A stretch of 64,000 bases of DNA from Schoenoplectus triqueter (lineage: Eukaryota; Streptophyta; Magnoliopsida; Poales; Cyperaceae), in contig CAXKVV010000206.1 of the NCBI GenBank assembly GCA_964058805.1, positions 186,001-250,000 of the forward strand, given 5' to 3'. Positions 1 to 10,791 of this stretch are shown here, piece by piece; position 1 is the first letter of the stretch; each line of letters begins with the position of its first letter. Both the position numbers and the translations under genes were made by a program. The notes beneath the pieces are model-generated. The model saw only the letters and a list, made by a program, of their open reading frames with translations. It did not search any database and had not been told where the DNA came from.

Positions 1-2024
1 ATAAAATAATTTTCTTTTAATTTTTAAAAAGTAAAACCTAATTTACGTAATTATCAAGATAAAAAAATATTTCTTACTATCTTAAAAAGCACGTAAGCAC
101 TGAATTGTCCAGTTTATTTTGGATTTTTAAGAAGTAAAATTTCATAAATACCCTTAATTTTAAATTGTGTGTGGTTCAGATTTATAGTTAAGTTTGATTA
201 ACGATGAAGATGTAAATTGCGCTGAAACTACTACTCTCGAGTCCAATTTCGCTGTCCTGATTTCAAAAACCGCATTCCCTACATCAACGCACTAGGAACC
301 ATATTACCTGTGAAGATAAAAAAGCTCTGCATGATTTATGCGATCCGATCTTTTATCAACTGTTTTAAATTAACAGTAATAAATAATTTATATATCAAAA
401 TTCGTGTTTCCGTTGTGATTTCCGTCGGCTTAGAAAGTATACCCACACAATACCGATCCCAACGCACTCGGTCTCGCTTCTCTCTTCAAAATCGCAACCA
501 AACCGATCAAACCTCTCTTCCTCTCACTTACCCGTGTCGCTCCCTCCCTGGCAACCACACACCCCTATCACACCGCTCCGTGAACCCGCTCACTTTTGCC
601 CTCCTCTTCCCTTCCATAACGCCGCAGGCCAGCACTCTCTCTGTCTCTTGCTACTCTTGCGCCCCTCTGCTACGTGTAACCCTTGCTTGACGATGCACTA
701 GCCCTGGGTCTCTTTCCTCGTCTATGGAATCAAGCGTGCATCAATGGACGATCGTGGCCTTCTCCCATTACTGGTCTCTCTATCTCTCTCTCTCACACAC
801 ACAATTCGATTTCCAATCACGCAGTTCTTTTGGTAAAGATAACAATAATACTTATTAGTTATTGGATTTGAAAAATTCAGGTAACTATTTAATCTCCCAT
901 GAAGGAGGCCACTGTCGTTGTCACCACATTTTCCAAGCCAAGGAGAAGAAGACGAAATAAGCTAAGGAGGATAAGCCTAGAAAGCCATGTACATCTCCTT
1001 CCCATCTGCCTTATGCTGAGGTTTGTACTGTGTGTGTGTGCCCGTAGTGTGTATAAAAGATGTACTGAAATCAATTGAGCACTGTGAAAGTGAGGTTCTA
1101 AATTTTGTTTATTGTATTTATCAGTCTAGACTATCCCCTTTTGCAAACACTCCAGGACGGAGCAAAGAAAGGTGAATCTGTTAAAGTGCTGGAGCTTTCA
1201 AATTAGTACAAATGGTATTCTCTGATTGATGTGACTGTGCAATAGAAGAAAATCCTATTTTCCAGTGAAGAAATTGAAAGATTAATTTTCTTTTGCATGA
1301 CGAACTACACAATATTTTGTATGGTTTTAATATCTTTGAGATGGAGTGAGCCCATGTTCGTGATACAGAACTACAGATTGCTAGGTTAACTTATCATCTT
1401 GATTCACGAGTACTTTTACATATTAATTGGTGTGCACCTTTGCAAACATTTGGAACAAACTTATATGAAGTTTTTATCTACTCTCAATGGTTAATTTTGT
1501 TCATGAGCATGTACATAACCTGACTTGTACAGAAGTACGTGAGAGGAATATTCCCCAGATGCATAATTCTAAACTGATAATTTTAATTTTAACAGACAAG
1601 ACATCAATTGCCATGAAGGTTTGATGGATGAAAAGATGGGAGTTCTATTATTATTAAGATTTTTTGCAATTCTAGAGGATAAGTGACTTACATGCATAAC
1701 ATCAGTAGCAAGCAGGGGGAATGAATATTTAACAAATATATTCATTTCGCATGATTAATGCTATTCTAATTTTTAATGTTACTCTCTTTAGGGGTTTTAA
1801 TGCAAAACAGATGGCACTGCCACACCACTAATCCACTATTTACAAAAAAAAAAACAATGTATCCCCATTAAGATTTTCCTTTTATGTTCTACATATTATA
1901 TAGTAATGAACTTAAAAAAATAGATATTAAAAATTTTCTTTAATTTAACGGTATCTTTGTGAGAGGTGATATCTCCATTTCTGTCTTCAATTTTTATATT
2001 TTCTACTGAATTCAGACTTTTCAG
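1..2024. other. Intergenic DNA, no gene recognised
   Basis: Mostly AT-rich sequence. The stretch from about 400 to 1075 is richer in C and pyrimidines than its surroundings and has short open frames on both strands, but none resembles a protein family I know. It could be a degraded leader or exon. The segment just before 2025 ends in a pyrimidine-rich tract and CAG that looks like a splice acceptor for the F-box relic that follows. Confidence 0.5.
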
Positions 2025-2309
2025 AAGAGCTGCATACCTTCATTTTAAGATTTGTCTGATATCATGCTATCAATTATTTGATGAGGTAATAGCAGAAATG
2101 GTGAAAAGACCTACTTGGAGAAATCCAAATCACATTTGGTTCTTTCCATGAGAAAGTGACTAAGATTGTGGGTAAAGAGTGTCCCCAACTGAAAGCTTGA
2201 AATTCAATGATACATAGTACAACATGCCCCCTCATGACCCAGATGATGATGAGGCCTTAGGGATTGCCAAGACCGTGCATCAACTTTGCCATCAACTTAT
2301 TTGTAACAG
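2025..2309 (+). pseudogene. F-box/LRR protein relic (SKIP19 / FBL23 type), one exon
   Basis: Read in three frames, this stretch matches the leucine-rich part of plant F-box proteins of the SKIP19 / F-box-LRR 23 type. The pieces are LISCYQLFDEVIAEMVKR, then VTKIVGKECPQLKA, then HDPDDDEALGIAKTVHQLC followed by LICNR. Family members have SCYNISDE, VGQSCPLLKSLK and DDEALAIAETMPELRHLQL at the same places. There is a frameshift near 2105 and a stop after the PQLKA piece, so it cannot make the protein. The exon edges survive: ttttcag just before 2025 and AG/gtaatt at 2309/2310, which matches an intron position I recall for the family. No F-box domain was found upstream. This is a genomic fragment, not a retrocopy, if the fossil splice sites are real. 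Confidence 0.6.
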
Positions 2310-3164
2310 GTAATTTCACTAGGGGTTTAGCTTACAACATTACTCATACTTTAAATTACTATGTTTCTTTTTGCAAGCTTAAATGAAATTGATCAAAATT
2401 TGCATCAGTTTTGAAATTTGAGATAGCCTGCAATCATTGTTATTTTTCTTTTGTATAAGATATTTTATTGGTAGCATGTTTTGTAGGAAAATTAAGTTAG
2501 AAGTTTTTAGCTCAAACAAAATATATTCACAAAGTAGTATTTTTATGAGCGGGGATTACACTCTTTTCTTTTACCACATATGTAAGATAAATTTTGTTTT
2601 GTTAACAAATTTAATTTAGATTCCAAAAAAGTTTTTATATGGTTATGTAATATAAGGAGCATTTGTGGTGTTGAATATATTTCATTTGATCATGCCATCC
2701 ATGTATCAGAGCTGAGTGATTGCCTTCTCAGTCATCTTTCTTGCACAGGCCATATGTATGAATGTATGATGATATACAAGGAAATTTTTATGGTGGTTTT
2801 TTCTTCTAATTATAGGCATATCTATGATTCTTTTATATCAGATGAAGCGACAGACATGTATTCATAAAGGTTTTGTAAACAAAAGACATTGCTTTATGTC
2901 CCTTAAGATTTGCATGTTGTCTACACTTATAAAGATGAGATAAAAATTCCCTGAATAGACTTTCCACTTTCTCGCGATTTCTATCTAGCTATGTGCTCAT
3001 GAACTTTGCGGACTGTCGCTGAACCACTCACAACTTGGCTCTCTCAAGGCAAAGGAATTCTCCAAGAAGGGAGGCACACAACGGGAAAAAAGAAATAGAT
3101 TGCATAAATCTTGGGTTGTAAACTTGATAAATTGTCTATTAAGTATTTGGATGTATCTTTGCAT
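2310..3164. other. Intergenic DNA after the F-box relic
   Basis: AT-rich sequence. It may include the intron that followed the F-box exon, but I could not identify the next exon. Short open frames here look random. Confidence 0.4.
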
Positions 3165-4620
3165 TGGAAAAAACCATTAGGGCTGTTTGGATGAAATTAA
3201 TTATCAAAATTCAGTGTAGACTTCAGGTATGGAAAGGAAAATTTTTATTAATGGGGGTCATTTAATACTATTAAACTCAGTTCTATCTTCTATTCCATTG
3301 AATTATTTCTCTTTTTCGGCTTCTAGTTTGGTGTCTTCATAAGATTGATAAAATAAGATGATATTTCTTATGGGCTGGGGTTGATTCTAAAAAATACCCT
3401 TTAGTTAGGTGACATGTAGTTTGTTCTACAAAACAATTTGGTGGCATGAGAGTGCTTAATCTAAAATATATGAATTTATCATTGTTGTCTAAATGGTGGT
3501 GGCGTTATCAATTGGATACCGTTTCACTTTGGAAATATGTTTTGCAAGTTAAATATTCTTACTTTTTTGTTGGGCATATTTTTCCATTTTGGTCATCCAT
3601 TTCTAAGGTGGTACCTTATATGCGCATTAATATGAAGTCTTTAATTGATATTGGTACTAATATTTTTATTTTGGTTTGATATTTGGTATGGTGAGATTCC
3701 TTTTTATATTTAATTTTCTAATTTATTTGTTAAGGCTAAATCACCATTAATACTCATTGTGGCTTAGGTTTAGAATTCGGGTAATTTTAAAATTCCTTTG
3801 ACAATGGGAGCTAGTTTATTATTGCGGGCTGAAAAAAATCAAGTTCACTCTATTATGGAGGCCTTGTCAGTGAATTTTGTTGGCAATGATACTTGTGTGT
3901 GGTCTTTCAATTCTAAAAGTATTTTTTCGGTTTGATCAATGTATTTATTTATTATGGATGGAGGGTGTGTTAATTATTCTATGAATTGTTTGTAGGAATT
4001 AAAACTACCTCTTAAAGTTCGTTGTTTTCTTTGGTTGGTTGTCCAAAATAAGATTTTTACTACCGATAATTTGTGCCGAAAGGGTTGGGTGGGTCTTTTA
4101 ACGTGTGTTTTCTGCTCTGCTAATGAGTCGGTTAACCATTTATTTCTTTCTTGCCCTTTATGTTTGATTTCTGGTGTGTAATTAATACAATAATATTCAT
4201 AATGTTGCACTACAATTATCTTCGGTTTGTACTTTATGGGATTCTGCTTTGCAATTATCTGGAATAGGTAGATAATTTGTATTATTTGTAATGGCAGTGG
4301 TTTTTTGGGTTCGGTGGAATGAACGGAATAGGATGATTTTCTCCAACCTTAGTGTTCTATCATTTAATGCTTTTATTCTTAAAGTGACAAATTCCTTTCA
4401 TATTTAGATAGGTACCAATAGTTCTCTAGAACATATGTGTCGAGATGATTCGAGATTTGGTTCTTACTATCACTGAAGATTAGGTCTTATTAACTATTAT
4501 CTTTTGTGTTGTTCTAATTTGAGATTTTGATTGTGGTGGTTGTAAATATTGGATTGTTTGTTCTTTACTTTCTGCAATGAACTATTTTTATTTTATATAA
4601 TTTTTTGAAAAATAATAAAA
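3165..4620 (+). mobile_element. LINE (non-LTR retrotransposon) 3' fragment, degraded
   Basis: The plus strand reads, with frameshifts, as the end of a plant LINE reverse transcriptase and the region after it. Around 3210-3330 it gives RLQVWKGKFL and LLNSVLSSIPLNYFSF. Around 3440-3560 it gives GGMRVLNLKYMNLSLLSKWW, the hallmark of plant LINE RTs. Around 3990-4160 it gives LKLPLKVRCFLWLVVQNKI and then CVFCSANESVNHLFLSCPL, the zf-RVT zinc-binding domain. The 5' part (ORF1, endonuclease, catalytic RT core) is missing, as usual for 5'-truncated insertions. The 3' end is placed at the A-rich stretch near 4600-4620. No clear target duplication was found, so both ends are approximate. Confidence 0.8.
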
Positions 4621-4898
4621 AATGGTAGGTATTTTACATGCTTTTGTAAAAAAAAAGAGACAAAAATGAAACGTGAAATGCAAATGGGTTCATTCTTTTT
4701 AACTCTATACTCGATATAGTCACATAGAGCGGCCATTTGTCCTTTAATGTAAACTTTTTTTTAAACACTAATGGTATTTTTTGAAATAACAATCCCAACT
4801 ATTTTTAAGGGGTTAATATTTCATTCTTGAGTTAGTTGGAGTTTGAGGTTTGTAAGCTTAATAATAACGACAATATCACTGATTATGTGTGTTGAACA

Positions 4899-7791
4899 TT
4901 GAGGTTTGAAATGGACCGGACGGTCCAATTCGTTTCAGACTGATTCGTGATTGTGGACTGGATCATGGTCGAATTCGTGTCTGTTTCGTGTCTTGCCTCG
5001 GTCTGGTCCAACAGTGTGCCGGTTCTCTCTTCATTCGAAAATGGGCAGTGAGGACCCATCATGTGCGGACCCATGGATCGGATCAGACTGTGGACTGTGC
5101 GGGACCGTGGATTGGACTGGAGCCCAACCCGTCTCGGACCGGACCGGCCCACCCCAAATCCAGATCGGACCCAACTATCCCATCCAACAACCCTTTATTT
5201 AAATATAAAAGGTGCTAGCCCCCCCTAAAGATACCTCAAACTGTCAAAAATTCAAAAAAAAATAACTTTTCTTTAACCTTTGTAGAAAACAAAATAAAAA
5301 AATCTATAAATATCACCCACATTTACATCTCAAAACACATCAAAATTTTATTATTTCTCTCTTCTTAAACTATCACATTCTCAAATTTCCATTTAATCTC
5401 AAATTCTCAAATTTAATTTTTTTATTCCAAAAAATAAAAAATAGTTTAGAATTATTAATTTATTTTTAGTCCATTGAAAATATTAACTAATCGAAGAAGG
5501 TAGAAGAATAATATTCGGTATTCGCCATTTTTTAAATCGCAGCCTATGTCTGCTCGCTGCTAAGAGTCTTGGTAGAGTCAGATTCTACTTCTTACTTCCA
5601 ACTTCTTGTTGAGAATCTAAATGAGAGTCTTAGGTTGTTACTGATTTATTATGTATGATTTTTTTGTTAGAATTTTATTTAGAATATTAATTTATATTTT
5701 TAAGTAGATATTTTTTCTTATATTCTTTTTTCATCAAATTTGATTTTTATTTTTTTATAGAAATGACAAATCCTCCTAATCACGTGGATGATTTTTATGC
5801 ACCGGTTGAGTGTGGATATTTTTGGTGAAATAGAAAATCCTCCTAATCCTCGTATCATGGAATTTTCGCATACTGCACAAATTATTTATCAATCTATTAT
5901 TAGTATTTTATAAGAATTTAATTTAAAAAGAGATTTAAAAAATAATTTTTTTCGATTTCATTCGATAATGCTAGTAATAATATAAAGTCAATTGATTATT
6001 TTACTCGATTACTAAACCCTATCATGGACGATAAGATATTTCATTAAAAATGTGCTTGTCATAATATTCACCTTACCGTTAAGGCGGGTATTAAAACACA
6101 AGGTATTAATACATTAATTGTGAAATTTAAAAATAGTCTTCATCATATTTTTTTTCAAATAATATAAAAAAACAAAAATTTCACGCCTTGTGTGCCCGGT
6201 TGGGTTTGAGCAAGTTAAGAGTACCATGGGATGTAGATACCGTTGGAATTCGACATATATGATGTTCCATCATTGTTTTCCTTACAAGTACGCTATAACT
6301 GAAACCTTCAATAAGTCAATCGAGTGAACTCATTTGCTTATCTCCAAGGGAGAATGAGACCAACTTGAGATGCTAAAATTCTTCCTCGATATCTCGACTC
6401 CTCTCTTTCTCCAATCGTAGAAGCAATAAAAGAAAAATTTCTCAAATATTGAGAGGAAGTACCCGCCGTGATAATTATCGCAAATTGTCTTCATCCATCA
6501 TTCAAGAAAAAAATACATCGTAAGACTTCTTCAAAGATACAAACAAAATCTACGTCTATGCACTAATGAGGAAGAAAACCTCATAAATAACTTATTAGAG
6601 GAGATGTTCAACATTTATAACTCCCGACGAAACACTAATAATCCTTCTAAGAAGTAATAGTTCATCTGAATTGCTAAATGAGTTGAAAGATGATGAATAT
6701 TTTGAAGATCAACAAATAAATAATAACGAATTACTGAGTTATTATTTGGGAAGCATAAAAGATGATCAAATTGATATCCTTGAGTACTGAAAGAGGAATG
6801 CAACTGTCTATCCAACATTGGCGATGATGGCGCGTGACGTATTTACAGTGTCTGTGTCAACCGTTCCTTCTGAATCATGTTTTAGTTCGATAAACATGAT
6901 TCTAACAGATAAGCGTACCAAATTGAGTTCAAAACTTTCCGAGCAACTTGTGTACAATAAAGATTTAATGCTGAAAGTCGCATGCAACATGATACCACAT
7001 TTGAGACAGCAACATCCGCTATAGAAAGTCAAGAAAGTTATACCGATATCCCTGATATTCCTCCAGAAAATGATTTCCAACGGCCCATACGACATTCAAG
7101 ATAATGATTTATGGTATATGCATAACGACTTCTAAGAATTTGATATTTCTTACCATTTTAATCTTTTTTTATCTATTTTTAAATATTTTAATTATTTTTT
7201 AAAATTTCTTTTATAAAGAACATTACTAACAAAAAAAGTTATAACTCCGCTTATATTTTTTTTACATAGTCGGTCCCAAACCCGGGTTAAAGAAGGAAGG
7301 TAACTCAAAATATTATCCAAATTTTATTTTATAACTTTTATAATTTTTTTAGTATTATTCAATTTGTAAACTATTAAAAAATATATAATTAATTCGATAA
7401 AAAATATTATTTAAAAATTGATAAATTTATTTTTCAACTTTTATTATTTTTTATAATTTTCTGAAATTTTATTATTTTATTATTTTTTTAATTTTTTTAG
7501 TATTATTTGATTTTTAAATAATTAATAATAATAATTCGAATTAGTTAAAAATTATTATTAAAAATTATGATAAATTATTATTTTTTCCAATTCATTAAAA
7601 AAAACGGACTGGACCAGACCTGACCGTGGACCGTCGCGTCCCGTTCCGTGGGGGTCTGGCCCCCAAGGGTCAACGGTGGGATCAGTTCGATTTTTTTAAA
7701 TTTGGACCACCTAGAATTGGCCTATGTGGACCGTACGGAACCGTAAATCGTGGACAACCTGGGTTTGAACCGGACCGTTTGCAAATCTCTA
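4899..7791 (+). mobile_element. hAT-type DNA transposon with intact 8-bp target duplication
   Basis: The element is flanked by the exact 8-bp direct repeat GTTGAACA at 4891-4898 and 7792-7799. Its ends form imperfect terminal inverted repeats: TTGAGGTTTGAAATGGACCG on the left and TAGAGATTTGCAAACGGTCC read inwards from the right. Both subterminal regions (about 4915-5170 and 7600-7780) are packed with short GGACCG/CGGTCC words, as in plant hAT elements where the transposase binds. An 8-bp duplication is diagnostic of the hAT superfamily. The interior holds a broken transposase (separate entry). The element is about 2.9 kb and non-functional today, but the intact duplication shows there has been no rearrangement of its ends since insertion. 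Confidence 0.88.
5762..7023 (+). pseudogene. hAT transposase, broken by frameshifts and stops
   Basis: Conceptual translation across frames gives typical plant hAT pieces. Around 6040-6130 it reads CACHNIHLTVKAGIK, matching the CACHILNLIV-type motif near the catalytic core. Around 6225-6260 it reads VPWDVDTVGIRH, corresponding to the DVxTRWNST motif but with the key tryptophan lost by mutation. Around 6810-6990 it reads YPTLAMMARDVFTVSVSTVP, then SESCFSS and LTDKRTKLSSKL, the C-terminal dimerisation domain. An intron acceptor-like tttttttatag lies just before the first ATG at 5763. Several stops and shifts interrupt it. It sits in the centre of the hAT element and shares its orientation. Confidence 0.8.
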
Positions 7792-8414
7792 GTTGAACAC
7801 TACGTTTTTATCACAGTTTTGTTCTTAAACTCATATTCATAGTCCCTTTATAGAGATCATGTCTAGTGTTCTAAATTTGTGCCGTGTCGGACCGTGTCGT
7901 GTTTGGGCACGCCGTGCTTTCGTGTCGTACCGTGTCATGTCTTTTATTATTTTATTTTTTTCGTGTCGTGTCGTGCCCAAAAATAATAGAAGGAGGCACG
8001 ACACGGATAAGACACGCCGTGTCTAGCGTGCCGTGCCGTGCTTTATTCATGTTATGTCCAATCGGAACCATGACCAATCATGTCATATCTATGTGTCTTA
8101 ATCGTGCTAAATGTGTCTTAGCGTGTCCGATATTAGAAAATTCAGAAAATTCAAAAAAATAAATTTATATCAAAAATCAAAAGATTAAAAAAATTCAAAA
8201 ATCATTAAAATTTAAATTATTTTAAAAATTCAGAACATTAAAAATATGAAATTTATCAACAAAAATCTGAAATTTCTCAACATATGATGTTTTGTAAATT
8301 ATCCCTCCTCTTTTTTTGGACTTGGGACCGACTATGTTAGAAACATAGGTGAAGTTACTAACTTAGAAACATGTTAGTATAAATGTATAATTTAAAAAAA
8401 TAAAAATTAAAATT

Positions 8415-9651
8415 TTAAAAATTAAAATTGAAATGTGTATCTTAGTCCTTAAAAAAATCTCCGTGCATATTGTTGTACATATATCAATATTCTTCATAGT
8501 TGTATATATATGGATTTGAGTACCTCGCCAATTGATCTTGTTCCTCATGGGACTGGTTCACCTCTACCTCTGGCATCCCTTCACTAGTTACATTAGAACT
8601 TGATGCATCAGTTTCTTCTCGATCAATTTGGTACATCCACGACTTATCTTGAAGTCTGCTTTCTGCATCGTACAAATCCTTCAATAAAACTAGAGTCTCA
8701 AATACTCTCTCACCTAATCTTGTTCTTTTGTCAGTGAGAACCCTGTTAGCTGCACTAAAACAAGATTCAGATGCTATTGTGGAGATTGAAACAGCAAGAA
8801 TATCGATATTCTTCAAAAAAAACAGCAAGAATATTCTTTAAAAATTAAAATTGAAATGTGTATCTTAGTCCTTAAAAAAATCTCCGTGCATATTGTTGTA
8901 CATATATCAATATTCTTCATAGTTGTATATATATGGATTTGAGTACCTCGCCAATTGATCTTGTTCCTCATGGGACTGGTTCACCTCTACCTCTGGCATC
9001 CCTTCATTAGTTACATTAGAACTTGATGCATCAGTTTCTTCTCGATCAATTTGGTACATTCACGACTTATCTTGAAGTCTGCTTTCTGCATCGTACAAAT
9101 CCTTCAATAAAACTAGAGCTTCAAATACTCTCTCACCTAATCTTGTTCTTTTGTCAGTGAGAACCCTGTTAGCTGCACTAAAACAAGATTCAGATGCTAC
9201 TGTGGAGATTGAAACAGCAAGAATATCGATATTCTTCAAAAAAAAACAGCAAGAATATTCTTTAAAAATTAAAATTGAAATGTGTATCTTAGTCCTTAAA
9301 AAAATCTCCGTGCATATTGTTGTACATATATCAATATTCTTCATAGTTGTATATATATGGATTTGAGTACCTCGCCAATTGATCTTGTTCCTCATGGGAC
9401 TGGTTCACCTCTACCTCTGGCATCCCTTCACTAGTTACATTAGAACTTGATACATCAGTTTCTTCTCGATCAATTTGGTACATTCACGACTTATCTTGAA
9501 GTCTGCTTTCTGCATCGTACAAATCCTTCAATAAAACTAGAGCTTCAAATACTCTCTCACCTAATCTTGTTCTTTTGTCAGTGAGAACCCTGTTAGCTGC
9601 ACTAAAACAAGATTCAGATGCTACTGTGGAGATTGAAACAGCAAGAATATC
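8415..9651. repeat. Threefold tandem repeat, unit about 423 bp
   Basis: The word aaatgtgtatcttagtcc begins at 8431, 8854 and 9278, giving steps of 423 and 424 bp. The copies are nearly identical, with only a few substitutions such as ccttcactagt versus ccttcattagt, and a/g or a/t changes. The junctions between copies share a short run, gcaagaatatcgatattcttc. Only the third copy continues into different sequence (caaagccatagatgc) at 9652, which restores the normal order of the transposase reading frame. The duplications therefore arose inside the element and are young. Confidence 0.9.
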
Positions 9652-9862
9652 GCAAAGCCATAGATGCTAAAATTTGAAATACGCCCTTTACTTGATGCCA
9701 AAATTGCATAATGTTGAAATTTTCATCATCGAGTCTTATGTTGCCATTAGTCAGACTCGGAGTTTGCAAACATTTACATCTCTGTTGCACGCATGGTCGA
9801 TGTTGAAGGCGAGTCAGAGTTTTTATGAATGATAGATTGAATACGAGACAAAGTAGAGTCAT
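8484..9862 (-). pseudogene. hAT transposase C-terminal region, present in three tandem copies
   Basis: On the minus strand the segment at 9640-9780 reads ENFNIMQFWHQVKGVFQIL and ASMA, then, after a small shift, DILAVSISTVASESCFSAAN and RVLTDKRTRLGERVFE. This is the classic hAT dimerisation domain. The same C-terminus is repeated in the two further copies at 9060-9230 and 8484-8830; the leftmost copy keeps the longest frame, ending after an acidic tail. The catalytic core is absent upstream, so this is a deletion derivative. Copies 2 and 3 each have a stop after LQDKS, where copy 1 has a tryptophan codon instead. Confidence 0.8.
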
Positions 9863-10061
9863 TTGCCCCCCGTTTTGTTCCGTACCGTGCCTGGTACCCG
9901 TGTCGTTCCGTACCGTGTCTAACGCCTTAACCGCGCCGTGCCAAATTTTCTAAAAGCCGGGCACGACACGGACACGAAACAGTACCATTCCCGTTCCCGT
10001 TCCCGTGCCGTGCCTTAACCTGTTCTGTTTCCAGCCGTGTTCGTACCGTTCGTACCGTTTA

Positions 10062-10791
10062 CAACTTAGCAAACATGATTCATGCCCCGTATTTTCTTTT
10101 ATTATTGAAAATAAAAATGTTACAGGAACAAGGCAAAGGCGGAGATTCCGTGACGACTTCATCAACTAGAAAATGTGTTCTTTGATTTGGTCTCTGAAGT
10201 CTGAACCCAGTTGCAATCAAGAGCAGTTTTTTATCCATCTTTTTCTGCTGTAGATGCCAGTATAAAGTTGTTGAGATCAAAATTAGTGCCTTCAAATTCT
10301 GTAAGTAAGAAGATGAAGGCGGTTAAATCTCCTTTAACACATGAAGGAAAATAATCGATCTTTTTTACTTTAATCCTCCGTAAAATTAAATTTATGTCTT
10401 AGGCTTGTCTATCGATTTTGTACTTATTCCAGTCCAGAAGTTTGAGCCTATTTCACAGAGATCCTATTTCACAAAGATCTCGAATTTCTGTCATAGGCTT
10501 CTCTTTCAAATTCTGTAAGTTAGAGATACTCGGACGCTTCCCTTCTCTCGGATTGTTGGTCCTCTCCCTTCTCTTTCAATTCTTGTTTTCTGAAGTTCCC
10601 ACTTCTCATACTTCGACAAATTATTACCAAATTAACGAATGAATTGAGTAGTCAACAACTCGAATTCACCTACTAAAACGAAGAAGAACAAACTGATACC
10701 TCCAACTGCTTCTCTTTCAATTCTTAGAGGGTTAGAAACAACTACCAGGAGACGAGGTGTAAATATCAGGTCGAAGCGGAGGCGATCGGAG
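10062..10791 (+). other. Upstream region and probable 5' leader of the reticulon gene
   Basis: This stretch is less AT-rich than its surroundings. From about 10400 to 10790 it is CT-rich with repeated tctctttcaattct words, common in plant 5' leaders. I could not place the transcription start. A minus-strand open frame at 10080-10295 is unlike any family I know. Confidence 0.4.

Larger units (their letters stand above)
7864..10061 (-). mobile_element. Second hAT-like element with CGTG-rich ends, internally rearranged
   Basis: The two ends carry arrays of GTGCCGTG/GTGTCGTG words: 7880-8110 on the left and 9865-10050 on the right. The left end begins TAGTGTTCTAAATTTGTGCC and the right end, read inwards, begins CTAAGTTGTAAACGG, a weak terminal inverted repeat. 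Between them is a minus-strand hAT transposase C-terminus in a threefold tandem repeat. I could not find a matching 8-bp target duplication (left flank atcatgtc, right flank caaacatg), so the ends may be off by a few bases or decayed. The left end lies only 64 bp from the preceding hAT element. Confidence 0.65.

Noticed and set aside
880..1075. Start of a basic protein on the plus strand (MKEATVVVTTFSKPRRRRRN), considered as an HMG or ribosomal protein
   Set aside because: It stops soon, the match to either family is not convincing, and the C-rich segment before it gives no support.
4883..5218. Overlapping open frames on both strands rich in Gly/Pro/Asp
   Set aside because: They are products of the GGACCG-rich subterminal arrays of the hAT element, not genes; the same applies to 7884-8162, 34476-34748 and 59590-59847.
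10080..10295. Minus-strand open frame beside the second hAT element
   Set aside because: No domain, no homolog recognised, and it overlaps the element's right end.
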